A DNA stretch of 64,000 nt from Phytophthora sp. 'mugwort' (Eukaryota; Oomycota; Peronosporomycetes; Peronosporales; Peronosporaceae), in assembly GCA_033558025.1 (NCBI GenBank), contig JAUCEF010000005.1, positions 8,060,001 to 8,124,000 of the forward strand, written 5' to 3'. Of this stretch, positions 33,034 through 43,244 are shown one piece after another (within the stretch, counting starts at the first letter, position 1; each line of letters opens with the position of its first letter). The notes under the pieces are model-generated. The model had not been told where the DNA came from, did no database searches, and saw only the letters and a program-made list of their open reading frames with translations. The translations under genes were made by a program, and so were the position numbers.

Positions 33034-34845
33034 CTACAGTTCGCGCGATAAAATCGTATGTAGTCGATACAGCGCCTCGGCTGCTGTCGGTCGCTTCTTC
33101 GGGTCCACTGACACACAAGCCAAGCCCAAATCTACCATCGACGCCAACGAATTCGACGAGAATTCGACTCGCAACTGGCCAAGCGCAACCCTCTGCAAGA
33201 TGACCGTCTCAGAGATTTTACCCTCTGAGGTTCCGTTCTCCTTTACGTGGGAGTACGGAAGCACGTGCACGTCCAATTCGGACAGCAAAACGCCGAAAGA
33301 AAACATGTCCGCCTTGTCGTCGTACCTCTCACCTAGCATCACCTCTGGCGCCATCCACAGTGACGTTCCCACACCAGCAGTCATCGTCTTGTCGGCGCGT
33401 TCTCTAGAAATACCAAAATCTATGAGTTTGGCCTCGAGGTTGGACGTGAGGAGGACGTTCTTTGATTTCAGGTCTCGATGTAGCACTGGAGTCTCAAGCG
33501 AGTGGAGATACGTGAGAGCATGAGCTACATGCAGAGCGATTGTCACCTTTGTGCGGTTAAATCCAGTAGGATATTTGTCCCTCTCGTACGACGTCAACAG
33601 CGCTCTCAAGTCGCCACCTTCCATGAACTCCGAGACAACGCACAAATCCGTGAGCGAGTCCCAAGCTACACCCACAAACTGGACGATTCGTGGGTGATCC
33701 AGTGTCGCCATGAGCTTCACTTCAGCTAAGAATGCATTCACGTGCTTGACGCTCTTGCGCAGTTCAGGGAGCAGCATCTTGACCGCGACTTGCTGCTGAT
33801 TAAAAAGTCCGAGATACACTTCCCCACCGCCTCCTCTACAGATTTGACGTTGAATGACGACCTTCTCACGAGGAATACGAGCTGTAGCGATGACTTCATC
33901 ATCCCATAACCCGACGAGACTAACCGGCTTTTGTGACCCACTCTGATTGTCATCCCAAGGTGAATCCAATGTTCCTGGAGCTGTCAAGGACGCGTTCTTG
34001 CGGCCATTTTGCGGTGATCGGAACTCATTGAAGTTGTCTCTTTCCTCCATTTCCACTTCGTGATTGGTGCGAAGACGATGGCGGACGTACAACGCCACAA
34101 AGAGTACAAAGATTATGGCTGCGACTGCTATTCCAACAATTGCACCGACGCCAATACTCGAATTGTTCGAGCCATTATCGTCACTCCCATCTTCTCCGTC
34201 AGTGCTCGTACTGCTCTCAATCTGTGGATCGAGCGTACCGATGCTGCTCTCACTTCCGTTCTTGTTGTTTCCTGCTTTGCTGTCTCCTGTGTCTATTGAG
34301 TTCGACCCCATCATAGCGCTGCTCTCACTACTGTAAAACTTGTACAGATCTTGCTGACACGAGCCCGTCGACAGTACCGACTTGTCAAGTTCAAAGTAGA
34401 GCGAAGGTTCTCCTCCACACGCGTTATTGGGATACAGCGCCACAATGGCCGATCCGTTCGAGAAGAGACTCGTGATGGCCGACTGTTCTCCAAAGCCCGA
34501 CGAGATCTCGCAGCTCCCCGACGCTAAGAACACGTCTGCCTCCCCGAATGACGTGCAGCTCTTGTTGTCGTATGTCTCCATGACCACGTACGCAAAGTCT
34601 CCAAACACCTCCTGGATGTGCGTCATCCGGTCCGAGACGTTGCACGCCCGGCTGATGTAGTAGGTGTCGTTACCGAACTTGATGTCGCTGCACACGTCCT
34701 TGACACAGCCGTCCGTCACATTATACACGGCCAAGATGTCTGGCGTCCCAGCGCAGTTGACACCCGAAAAGACTTCGACAGCTTCCATTGGGACGGCGCC
34801 GACAGACCGAAACGCGGCCAAGAGCAACGAGAGCAAGTGCAGCAT
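33034..34845 (-). CDS. Receptor-like TKL protein kinase
   Basis: Single-exon gene, 603 residues. A signal peptide (MLHLLSLLLAAFRSVGAVP) is followed by an ectodomain with many cysteines and NxS/T sites, a Ser/Asn/Asp-rich stalk, one transmembrane helix (GVGAIVGIAVAAIIFVLFVA, residues ~240-260) with a basic stop-transfer (RHRLR), then a cytosolic kinase. Kinase motifs are VAVKML (Lys), HRDLKSKNVLL (catalytic loop), LIDFGISR and TSLWMAPEVM, typical of tyrosine-kinase-like kinases, a family expanded in oomycetes. The glycine-rich loop reads QICRGGGGEVYLG, so the first Gly of GxGxxG is Cys and the next positions are shifted, though nearby Gly residues may compensate. The ligand is unknown. A decayed relative of this kinase lies just upstream (35.14-35.40 kb). 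Confidence 0.92.
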   Translation of the reverse strand: MLHLLSLLLAAFRSVGAVPMEAVEVFSGVNCAGTPDILAVYNVTDGCVKDVCSDIKFGNDTYYISRACNVSDRMTHIQEVFGDFAYVVMETYDNKSCTSFGEADVFLASGSCEISSGFGEQSAITSLFSNGSAIVALYPNNACGGEPSLYFELDKSVLSTGSCQQDLYKFYSSESSAMMGSNSIDTGDSKAGNNKNGSESSIGTLDPQIESSTSTDGEDGSDDNGSNNSSIGVGAIVGIAVAAIIFVLFVALYVRHRLRTNHEVEMEERDNFNEFRSPQNGRKNASLTAPGTLDSPWDDNQSGSQKPVSLVGLWDDEVIATARIPREKVVIQRQICRGGGGEVYLGLFNQQQVAVKMLLPELRKSVKHVNAFLAEVKLMATLDHPRIVQFVGVAWDSLTDLCVVSEFMEGGDLRALLTSYERDKYPTGFNRTKVTIALHVAHALTYLHSLETPVLHRDLKSKNVLLTSNLEAKLIDFGISRERADKTMTAGVGTSLWMAPEVMLGERYDDKADMFSFGVLLSELDVHVLPYSHVKENGTSEGKISETVILQRVALGQLRVEFSSNSLASMVDLGLACVSVDPKKRPTAAEALYRLHTILSREL

Positions 34846-35139
34846 CGACTGAGGACTCTTGAGAATGTGCTACGCGTTGCGCAAAGGGTCCAAATGAACC
34901 CAATCTACTCGCCTCAAATTGGAATATGTCGGCGGAGCTGTCTGAACACACGAACGCGGGGCGTTAGTCCAGTTCTGACCCTTCAAGGCTACACTTCTGC
35001 ACGTCTATAGCGATGCTTCCAAAACCCCGTCACTCCATACCATACAATAGCATGCAGACTCGTTCGAAAATCACTAGCCAGCTGTCGATTCTTCCTGATT
35101 TTGTGACCTTTGCCTTCAACTCCCGAGTTAAGGAGAAGG
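34846..35139. other. Kinase upstream region
   Basis: About 0.3 kb before the decayed kinase fragment; presumed promoter and 5' UTR of the minus-strand TKL kinase. Nothing else is recognised. Confidence 0.45.
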
Positions 35140-35400
35140 CTTTTTGTACTTAAGCAATTGTGACTCGAACGACGAGCGCAGCGCCCGCAGGTCTCCGGAG
35201 TGATTAAACGTTTCCAGCATCTTCACCTCAACCTGGATATTGTTCTCGTGCTCGATACTCTTTCGTAATTCGGGCAGCGCGCCACATGCTGCCCGCTAAA
35301 CAATTATCGCCATCTCTCTGGGCTGATCAACCGCTGCACCGATGAATCACGTTTTCGGGCGTCGATCTCGTAGCCCAACGACTCGCGGCTCAAGTGGGTT
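35140..35400 (-). pseudogene. Decayed fragment of a TKL kinase
   Basis: On the minus strand this stretch reads ELRKSIEHENNIQVEVKMLE, then FNHSGDLRALRSSFE, matching two separated parts of the neighbouring kinase (ELRKSVKHVNAFLAEVKLMA and GGDLRALLTSYE). The sequence between them in the intact gene (the LDHPRIVQFVG to EFMEGG part) is missing, so there is an internal deletion. Further 5' only scattered similarity to the ATP-binding region survives, with a frameshift and stops. It is probably a relic of a tandem duplication of the 33.0-34.8 kb gene. Confidence 0.6.
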
Positions 35401-35685
35401 TTCTGTGGATATCGACGCCGTGCTCTTGTGTCCTATCGTGGGGATATAGCAGTTCTTAGTACAGTCGAGGTGCCTTGGATTTGCAAGGACGGAAGAAATA
35501 AATGCATATCCGGCTCATGCAAGCCGCACAGTACAGTAAAACAGAAATGAAAATTGGTAGACGGTGTCTTGTTTCCCCTGTCTTTGAGCGTTACTTCCGA
35601 CGATGTCATTGGGTAAGGACGACACGTACATAGTACCAACTTCGTTGTTTTTTATGACATGCAAGCGATGTCATACTAATCTGTG

Positions 35686-36019
35686 TGTACCGGTAACAGG
35701 GTTACATGAAGAGTGCCAAGTCACTCTTCAGAGGATTACCCAAGTTTCACTAGTGATGCAACCCCAACATCACTAAATGACGTCATGGATGGATACCTTA
35801 CGTATGGTACAGGGAAATCAAAATAACCCAATAGGATAACATCTAGGATACTTTATAGGTGACTTACAGTTAGTATGTTTAAGCATTAAGGATATCACCT
35901 ATAAATATATTCAGTCTTATATCTAACTGATTTGGTAACAGTCCCCTCAGACCAGGGACTTGTGAAATGCCGTTCGCAAGGAGTTTGTATACTCTCAGGA
36001 AGTTATGTACCCCGCCACA
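35686..36019 (+). repeat. Probable LTR and leader of gypsy element A
   Basis: Non-coding segment starting TGTACCGG and ending CCGCCACA, just before a stretch resembling a tRNA primer site (TTGGTAGCACTT) and 70 bp before the gag ATG. It contains a TATA-like CTATAAATATA. Boundaries are estimates because no matching 3' LTR was found in the window. Confidence 0.4.
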
Positions 36020-36087
36020 CTTGGTAGCACTTGTAGTCAATCCACGCCTACGCGCGTTACTACCTGAAACCTCTGGGTCCTAGCGCC

Positions 36088-39000
36088 ATGGACCGGAATG
36101 AGTTTCCTCATTTGAACGACTCACAGTTCGAGTCCGTTCGTAAAATGGGCGGCATCTTTGGAATGGATGCCTTGCGCAGCTTGACGTCGCCAACGCAAGC
36201 TGAGCAAGTCGAACGCGGCCACGCGTTCGACATGTATGAGCGGGGGCTCATCGAACATGTTCGGAGCAACCTGAAAGTTCCGGCCGCAAAGCCGAAACCG
36301 GTCTACCCAAGCCGTTAAGGCTGAAGGTAAGCCCTTATAAAGGGAAGGAAGGTGAAAACCTTCACCTCTGGGTGCGAGAAGGAGAGCTCGCAATGGGTGC
36401 GGCTCTCATCTCTTCGGAGCAAGTCCGAGTGGCTTTCGCCCTCTTCAACCTTAGCGGGCGTGCTAAAAATTGGGCGTATACGCGGGAAGCGACAACGCCT
36501 GGATGCTTCGCATCCTGGGCTCAAATGTGTGAACAATCAGCCGCGTTCCTCCCGGTGAACTGCGAGTACCGCCAGCTGTCACGCTTCCTGTCATGTAAAC
36601 AGGGAAGGGGTGAGCTGCACGACTACACCAGGAGATGCGGGTGCTCACCGCACCTCTCGTGGACTCACTCCATGAACACATTAAGGAGACGGTGTTCATG
36701 GACGGCCTAAAAGGAGGCCCGGCCCGCACTCAGCTATTTCGGGTGCACGCTAGCACACTGGAAGAGGCGACCCAAGTCGCCCTTCAAGAGAAGTACAGTC
36801 ACCACCAGGCGGGCACGCCACCAGCGGCGTGGCCAGAGTCAGCAACATCATGTCGCGGGCCACCCAGAGGGCCAGTTCTCTGGAACTTGGGTCGCTGAGC
36901 AGCGCGATATTCGCTGGTATAGCTGTGGTAAGCTAGGGCACATGGCACGTGCCCGTCCTGCGGCGGCGGCGGGGGGGGGGGGGACAAAGCCTTTGACAGT
37001 GTCAAGACAAGCCTTCAGGAAGCGCCTGTCCTGTCACAGTCGGACGAGACGAGGCCGTTCAGCGTCGTCTGCAATGCATCCGATTATGCAATCGGATGTG
37101 AATTGCTGCTGAAAAGATGCTGCAGGACGTGAACTAGTGATATCGTTTCAGTTCAGGCAGCTTAAGGCTGCCGAACGGAATTATTCTGTTCACGACAAGG
37201 AGCTGCTTGGCATGAAGTGTGCTCTTATCAATCTCCGGGTGCACCGCCAAGGCTCCCAGCCCTTTGTGATCTACACAGATCACGCATCCTTGTGGACGGC
37301 GACAAATTCGCCTCATTTGTCCCACGGATGGCGAGTTAACTATCTTTCTTCGCGGAATATAAATTCCGCGTCGAGTACAAGCCTGGCAAGATCAACGTGC
37401 GTGCCAATGCGCTGTCACGCAGGTCGGAATACGATCTGGCGTACATCAGAACCACGACCGATCGATATGATCAGATACGCATGACGTATCGGAGCGACGA
37501 AGCCCTGTCACCTCTGCCTGACTGTGCAAAGCAGCCAAGGTCAAGTGGCTCACTCCACGTCAGATAGTCCGGCGCCATCGATACGAGTGGCACGACGGTC
37601 TGCTCTACTACGCATGAACCCCCACGGGTAGTCGTGCCAAACGGCGAGGACCTCAAGTTTGATATCCTTCAGTAGACGCACGATCCGCCGTCCAGCGGTC
37701 ACTTGGGCCGCGAGAAGACCTTCCAATCGGTCTTCCAGTACTTTTCGGCGAACATGCATGTACAAGTGGGTCGCACATACGTGAAGACATGTGATACATG
37801 CCAGCGCGTGAAACCGGAGGGGCAGGCCTCGGCCCCTTTGCAGAGCCTGCCCGTTCCAGCAGACTGCTGGAAGTCAATGAGTCTGGACGTTATCTTTGGA
37901 CTTACGGCGGACGGCAACGGAAACATCTTGATGTTTGTGTGCCGTCTGAGCAAGATGGTGTATCTTGCTCCGGTCAAAGAGACAGTGATCGGGGAATAGA
38001 CTGCGCAGCTGTTCCTAGATGGCGTTTTCCGCCATCATGGTATGCCGGAGACAATTGTTTCGGATCGTGACCCGCGGTTTACCGCTGCGTTCTGGTGAAC
38101 GCTGTTCCAACTACTTGGAACGAGGCTGCATATGTCCACTGTCGACCATCGTCAAACGGATGGACACCCGGAGTGTGTCAACCGAGTGCTTGAGGACACT
38201 CTACGCAATATCTATGCGAGTCTCCTCGCACTTGGTCAGAGCACCTGCCAGTAGTTGAGTTTGCACTCAACAATGCGGTTCACGCATCGACCGGGTATAC
38301 CCTGTTCCATCTGAATGGCTTACGCTATCCACGGATGCCGCTCACTTTGCGAGGCAGCACCCCGTCTTCAATTCTAAGTGGGGCAGAGGCTCGGAAAGCA
38401 CTTTCCTCCCAGGTCTCGGAATGAGACCGGTTTCCTTGCGGAAACAAGTGGAGTCTTTTATAGACACTAAGCTGAAAGTAGTCAGCCGTGTCCGTGATGC
38501 CATAGCAGAGGCACAGGACAAACAAAAGGAGTACTCAGACAAACATGGAAGAGGAAACTTAGACGTGCTTAATGTGGGGAATTTAATCCTACTAGACACT
38601 AGGAACTTGCACTCGCCACGGTAAGTTCCGTTGAGAGCAACAAGCTGAAGCACCGCTTCATTTGATCGCGGTCCTGGCCAGGCATGGTGCGGCATATACC
38701 ATTGACCTGCCTAAGTCGATGATGACCCACCCGACGTTCTACATGGGCTGTCGGAAGAGGTACCTTGATACTCAAGGCACACAGGCCCCGCTCTACAAAG
38801 CGAGACTGCGACGCTTCTCTCTGAGTGCGCCCAGAGCCAGGAGCCCAGGTCACTTGCGGGGCCGCGGAAGGGGCTCCATACGAAGGAACCCCGGCTGCAT
38901 ACGCCGAGTATGAGCCATAGTGATACGGCTGGGAGTACGCAGGAGGCGCTCCCGCCTGGCGCACAGGCCTCAGGTGGTCCCGAACGAGAGACAACTCCGT

Positions 39001-39243
39001 TGGACTCGGTCCATGACTCGTTCGAGGGCTCCACCGCCTCCCCTCGACCGTAATGGGGAGACCCACTACCACGTGGAGCGTGTGCTCTAAGAGCGGCCAG
39101 TTCACGGGAAGCGCCAGCTCCGCGCGAAGTGGATGGGGTGCTCGGAAGCTGAGTGCTCCTGGGAGTCGTACGAACGGCTCCAGGCTGACTGCCCAAAGGC
39201 TGTCGCGATCTGGGAACGGAATTGGCGACGGCTTCATACGTAG
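36088..39243 (+). mobile_element. Ty3/gypsy retrotransposon A, decayed, internally deleted
   Basis: Plus-strand element in several frames with stops. From 36088 a gag runs (MDRNEFPHLNDSQFES.., LHLWVREGELAMGAALISSE.., GRAKNWAYTRE) to a broken zinc knuckle (SCGKLGHMARA) near 36915. After a poly-G tract (36971-36983) the sequence is already RNase H-like (DKAFDSVKTSLQEAPVL, ASDYAIGCELL, NYSVHDKELLG, YTDHASL), so protease and reverse transcriptase are gone. Integrase follows ([58 protein letters not shown]), then the GPF-like end (HGAAYTIDLPKSMMTHPTFY), a Pro/Ser linker and a chromodomain (THYHVERVL, RAKWMGCSEAECSWESYERL) ending at TAG 39241-39243. It belongs to a chromodomain-bearing gypsy family and cannot be active. 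Confidence 0.8.
36971..36983 (+). repeat. Poly-G tract at deletion junction in element A
   Basis: Thirteen consecutive G following a CGG-repeat (36959-36970). It marks the point where the gag zinc knuckle is joined directly to RNase H sequence. The tract may have mediated, or formed at, the deletion; it could also hide an assembly problem. Confidence 0.85.
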
Positions 39244-39299
39244 TTTGGGCTTTCTTGCCGGAACGGGGTGTGGTCGTAGAGCCAAGACCATACCCGCGC

Positions 39300-40967
39300 T
39301 CATCATGAGCGTTAGAAGCGGAATACTTTTGCAGCTCTCGGGAGAGCTGCCGTTTGCCTACCGTCTTGATGCTGACTGTTGGCGCTCGGTGAGCATGGAC
39401 TTCATTTTCGAGCTACCGCCCGCTGGGAGAGGCCATACTGACGTCTTGGTCTTCATTTGCCGGCTGAGCAAGCTGGTACGGCTGGTGGCCGTGAAAAAGA
39501 GTGTGACAGCGCCGCAGGCGGCACAGCTCTTCATTGGCAATGGCTTCCGTCATCACGGCCTCCCAGAGGCATTTGTCAGTGACAGAGACCCTCGGTTTGT
39601 GTCCCACTTCTGGCAACACCTGTTTCGACTTCTCGGTACGAAGTTGGACATGTCCACGACGGATCATCCACAGACTGATGGTCAAACCGGACGCGTCAAC
39701 CGTGTCTTGGAAGACGTCTAGCGCAGTGTCTGCGCGGCAGAACCCATGAAGTGGACCAAGCAGGTGGCGCAAGTGGAATTCGCGCTGAATAACGAAGTTC
39801 ATGTGTCCACGGGTTCACCCCGTTCTACCTTATTGGGTTGCGGCATCCGCGTACGCCATTACCTCCGGCTTCTGATTTTAATGAGGGAGGGTCTGTCGTC
39901 GACGACCCAATGGGTCGCAAAGGCGTACGCCTGTCCGTGAAACGAACCTTCGTTCCTTCATCGAGGCTGGAGCAGCGATTCGCGCTCGCGTACGTGACGC
40001 CATGGCAGCCGCCCAAGATCTGCAAAAGGAAAACAGTGACCGCCGTGGGCGCAACAACACACCTGAGTTTTGTGCTCCCCACCGAAGACACTGCGTGCAT
40101 AAATCTTCCTATGCACGCAGTGTCTTCGGTGGGGAGCACAAAACTCAGGCCACGATTTGTGGGGCCGTTCACGGTCAATGGAATACATGGCAACGCCTAC
40201 ACACTGGATCTGCCATCGCTCATGGCGACGCATCCAACGTTCTACGTCAGCATGCTCAAAGCGTACCAAGAGGCTCAGCGCCTTCCGCCGGGTATGCCCG
40301 AGACCCCGTGTAGCGACGCACAGCGCTCTGCACCAGTCGCATCAGTGCCTCCCCATTCGGAGGCGCCGATGGCGGCCGCACAGCAGCAGCAGCTCTCGCA
40401 AGTTCGACAGGCGGGTTCCGCTCAAGTCGTCGGACGCGGTCATAGAGATCCCGGATCCACCCCATCTGATATTCGAGCGAATGACGGGCACACATCTCAG
40501 ACTACGTCACGTCCTGCTCCAAGCCATCCACCTTCGTCCACAGGCAGTGCCTCTCCGCGTCCACGTCGGGCGCCTGGCGCAACTCCCGCTTCAATTGCGT
40601 CTCCAGGAGCTGTTGGCGGCCACGCAAAGCGATCATATCCGTTCGGTGAACGTCCAAAGGCTTTGACACCTCGCCGTCGCTTTCGCAAGGTTCCCCGTAC
40701 CTATCGGTGGCGTCAACCCGAGCCGCGACGTCCAGCAACGGCCGCTCCGGTCTCCTCCACCCCTACTGTGTAGTGATGGGGAGCAGTACTTCCATGTGGA
40801 GAAGCCGGTTGAACACTGGAGGTGCGCTGGCGTCGACCAGTATCTGGTGAAGTGGCGCGGCTATCCCTCGTCCGATAATACGTGGGAGACGGAAAGCCGC
40901 CTCGCGGTGGCCTGCGCCGACATCGTGGACGCTTATAAGCGCTCCCACGTAGCCGATCAGCGCTAAC
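39300..40967 (+). mobile_element. Ty3/gypsy fragment B: integrase and chromodomain
   Basis: A second gypsy copy of a related but different family starts abruptly in integrase. It shows [59 protein letters not shown] and TDHPQTDGQTGRVNRVLED, then a stop (39719-39721), EFALNNEVHVSTG, a long linker and a chromodomain (DGEQYFHVEKPVE, QYLVKWRGYPSSDNTWE) ending at TAA 40965-40967. The chromodomain is in a different frame from the linker, so at least one frameshift exists. The linker region carries the 40-bp foldback described separately. The 5' half of the element is absent. It directly follows the chromodomain end of element A, so the two are probably joined by deletion or nested insertion. Confidence 0.8.
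40062..40149. repeat. Perfect 40-bp foldback inside gypsy fragment B
   Basis: Arms 40062..40101 and 40110..40149 are exact reverse complements separated by an 8-base spacer. The right arm encodes the expected protein sequence (MHAVSSVGSTKL) just before PRFVGPFTVN. The left arm is therefore the inverted copy and replaces normal coding sequence. This is the signature of template switching or fold-back repair. Confidence 0.95.
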
Positions 40968-40974
40968 AGGCCCT

Positions 40975-42399
40975 AGGACGCTCCTATTTCAACGGGCTGT
41001 GACTGCCTGGACTTCCGCACCTTCGGCACGACCTCGTCGCGGACAACTTGTGATGCGGGCAAGTCTCGTACATCCCAACATCGATACCAAACCCGGTCGG
41101 CTATCCGCTTCGCCATGCGAAAAAATGAAGACGCCGCAGCACGAGCCAATCTAGCTGATGAGGCGACCGCAGTAACTCAGCTACTGGGTAGCCGGCGTGA
41201 CGGAGCCATCCCACTAACTCAACCTCGTTTGTCTGTCGAGCGAGAGACGTATTGCTTGCAAGGATGATCGGACACTCCTCGCAGCTGGCTACGGTGACTC
41301 CGGGCGGACGGCTTCGCCGCAAATACGACGAATACTCCTCTGGAAACCAGATGCGATGGCTAACAGCTGCTCACGACTTCGCGGGGCCGACGCCTCGTGT
41401 TCCCGTTTGCGGTCATGAGATCTTCGGCGTCAAGACGCGCTGCGTCCGAACGCTCGCGCAGGTGCTCACAGTTGTCGCGCTCTAGACGTGCTGGGTCCAG
41501 TCCCTAGTCGACACTGGCGTTGGTGATGATCAGAGGCTGCTCGAGCTGAGGCGCAGGAGGGTCTGGCTCAGCCGTGGCTTCACGGCTCTTAGGCACCCGC
41601 TTGGCTATCTCGACGGCAGCTTTGTTGCTCCGGACTCGCAGGACTTCCCGGATGGATGGCACGCTACTGCTCAGTGAGCTGTGGAGAAGACGGCGGCGAC
41701 TCGTGCTCGTCCTCCGACAACTTCGTAGTCCACCTCGTGGGAAACGTCTTCGAGCAGCGGGGACGCGACCTTTGGGGCCACTGGCACGTTCATTATGGAA
41801 TCGGCAGGAGTCTTATCCTTCGCCTCCACGTCAGCGACGGGTGTCTCTATAAGAGGCTTGATCGGGGCCACCTCAACAGGTGCATCGACGTGCAGGTCCT
41901 TAGCCATACCCTTCTCCGGGTCCGTGGGCGCCTCCGGGGTGCTGGTCGGCGGGGCCGCTTTGGCGGACGTAGTATTCGGCGAGGGCCAAGCACGAGGCTT
42001 TGCCTTTTCGGTGGATGTAGCATTGCCAGGGAGATCTTTGTCAGGAAGGACGAGGTTAGGATTGACCACGTCGTCATCCTCGTCGCTCGACACATCGCTT
42101 AGCGAACCCACGAGGCTTGGCACGGACACTTCGTGTCGCTGACGACGGCGTGCGGCAGATAAACCGCTCTGCGAACCGGGGTCTTGGGTCTTCGTGGTCT
42201 TCGTCTTCGGTTTGGTGCTAGTCCGCAGGGCCTTCGCTTTTCCGGCTTTCTTGGTGGCGGAGTCCGCCTTCGTCTGACCCCTTGTCTTCGTTTGACCAGC
42301 GTTGGACGCTTCGGCTTCGGCCTCGGACACGGACGTGTCGGAGGATGTTGCGAGTGCGTTGGGCGGCGCGGGGTTTGGCGATGTCGTGGTCATGGCCAT
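40975..42399 (-). pseudogene. Gag-like fragment of gypsy element C
   Basis: From ATG 42399 (minus) a 242-codon frame runs to 41671: Ser/Ala/Pro/Lys-rich with MAMTTTSPNPAPPNALATSS, an acidic SLSDVSSDEDDD and a Pro/Thr-rich end. This composition fits the N-terminal part of oomycete gypsy gag proteins. Further downstream, in other frames with stops, are stretches such as NCEHLRERSDAARLDAED that look like a degraded continuation. No zinc knuckle, protease or RT follows before fragment B ends at 40967, so the element is truncated. Assignment rests on composition and position, not on a conserved domain. Confidence 0.5.
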
Positions 42400-42640
42400 G
42401 TCCGCTGGGCGAGGATTGTCGGCGTCGGCTGGGCTTTAAGAAGTGACGTCAACTTCCGGGTGCTGGCGTCAGAGTGAGCTTACTTAGCAGGACGATAACA
42501 ATAGGGAACACACACATGCTTCCCACTGAGCAAGATTGGGATTGAAAAGGAAATCTTGAAGGTGCCAACCCCCTCTGTTAGTGTAACTAAATATCAACGG
42601 GGACAAGTGACTTGTCACATATAACCTAATCCGACCTTGG
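42400..42640 (-). repeat. Probable leader/LTR remnant of element C
   Basis: Non-coding sequence immediately upstream (minus) of the element C gag-like frame, bounded on the other side by the pogo transposase. It is the position where an LTR and primer site are expected, but no second copy is present to define its ends. Confidence 0.3.
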
Positions 42641-43240
42641 ACAGGCTCAGAGCTATTGTCAACCTGGCTGGAGAGGACACAGCAGCACGACCTTCGTCAC
42701 AGCTACAAGAAGGAGGATGAGCCAGAACCTTGCACGTTGTTCGCTCGGGCATGAAGGACGTCTCGTCCATGTTAAACACACGGTTTTGTGACAGCTTCAA
42801 CTACACCACGCACCTTACGAGGGCGTGGAAAAGGCTATGAACAGCGTCGAGCTCACAGTGTTACGCACACGGGCTATCTTCTGTGCCGTTATCGGGACGA
42901 GCACGCGGTGGCGGCGGAGAACGCGCTGATACCAGCCCTTGTACAGCGACCGGAACGGCGTTTCAACACGGATGGTAGCACTGTGCAGGCGCTTATAGAT
43001 CCTGTTGGCGCGCTCGAGGACCCTAGCCGAGCCCACGGGGAAGCCAGCGCCGCATGTCGGCAACCCACACCACAACACCCGCCTCTTTTTCAGGTGGGAA
43101 GGCCGACTTGGGTCCTCGGCGGTGCTGGACAATAGCCCCAGTTGTCTGCATTTCTTCGACTTCCTGAATAGCGTACGCAAGGGCACAGACGAGCTTAATG
43201 CACCCGCTGCGAAATGAAAAAATATGTTGCTCCCCCTGCA
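42615..43240 (-). pseudogene. Pogo-like transposase, N-terminal half (inverted)
   Basis: Minus-strand frames with at least two shifts encode the front half of a pogo/Tigger-type (DDE_1) transposase. In order: IKLVCALAYAIQEVEEM and EKEAGVVVWVADMRR (DNA-binding helix-turn-helix region), GFPVGSARVLERANRIYK, GWYQRVLRRHRVLVP, AQKIARVRNTV, then RVFNMDETSFMPERTTCKVLA, which carries the first catalytic Asp. The protein breaks off right after KVLA. The continuation lies on the opposite strand from about 43245. Frameshifts show it is dead. Confidence 0.65.
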
Positions 43241-43244
43241 CCCT

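Noticed and set aside
38599..39306. Long minus-strand open frame (235 codons)
   Set aside because: It is antisense to the linker and chromodomain of gypsy element A, which read on the plus strand in the expected order.
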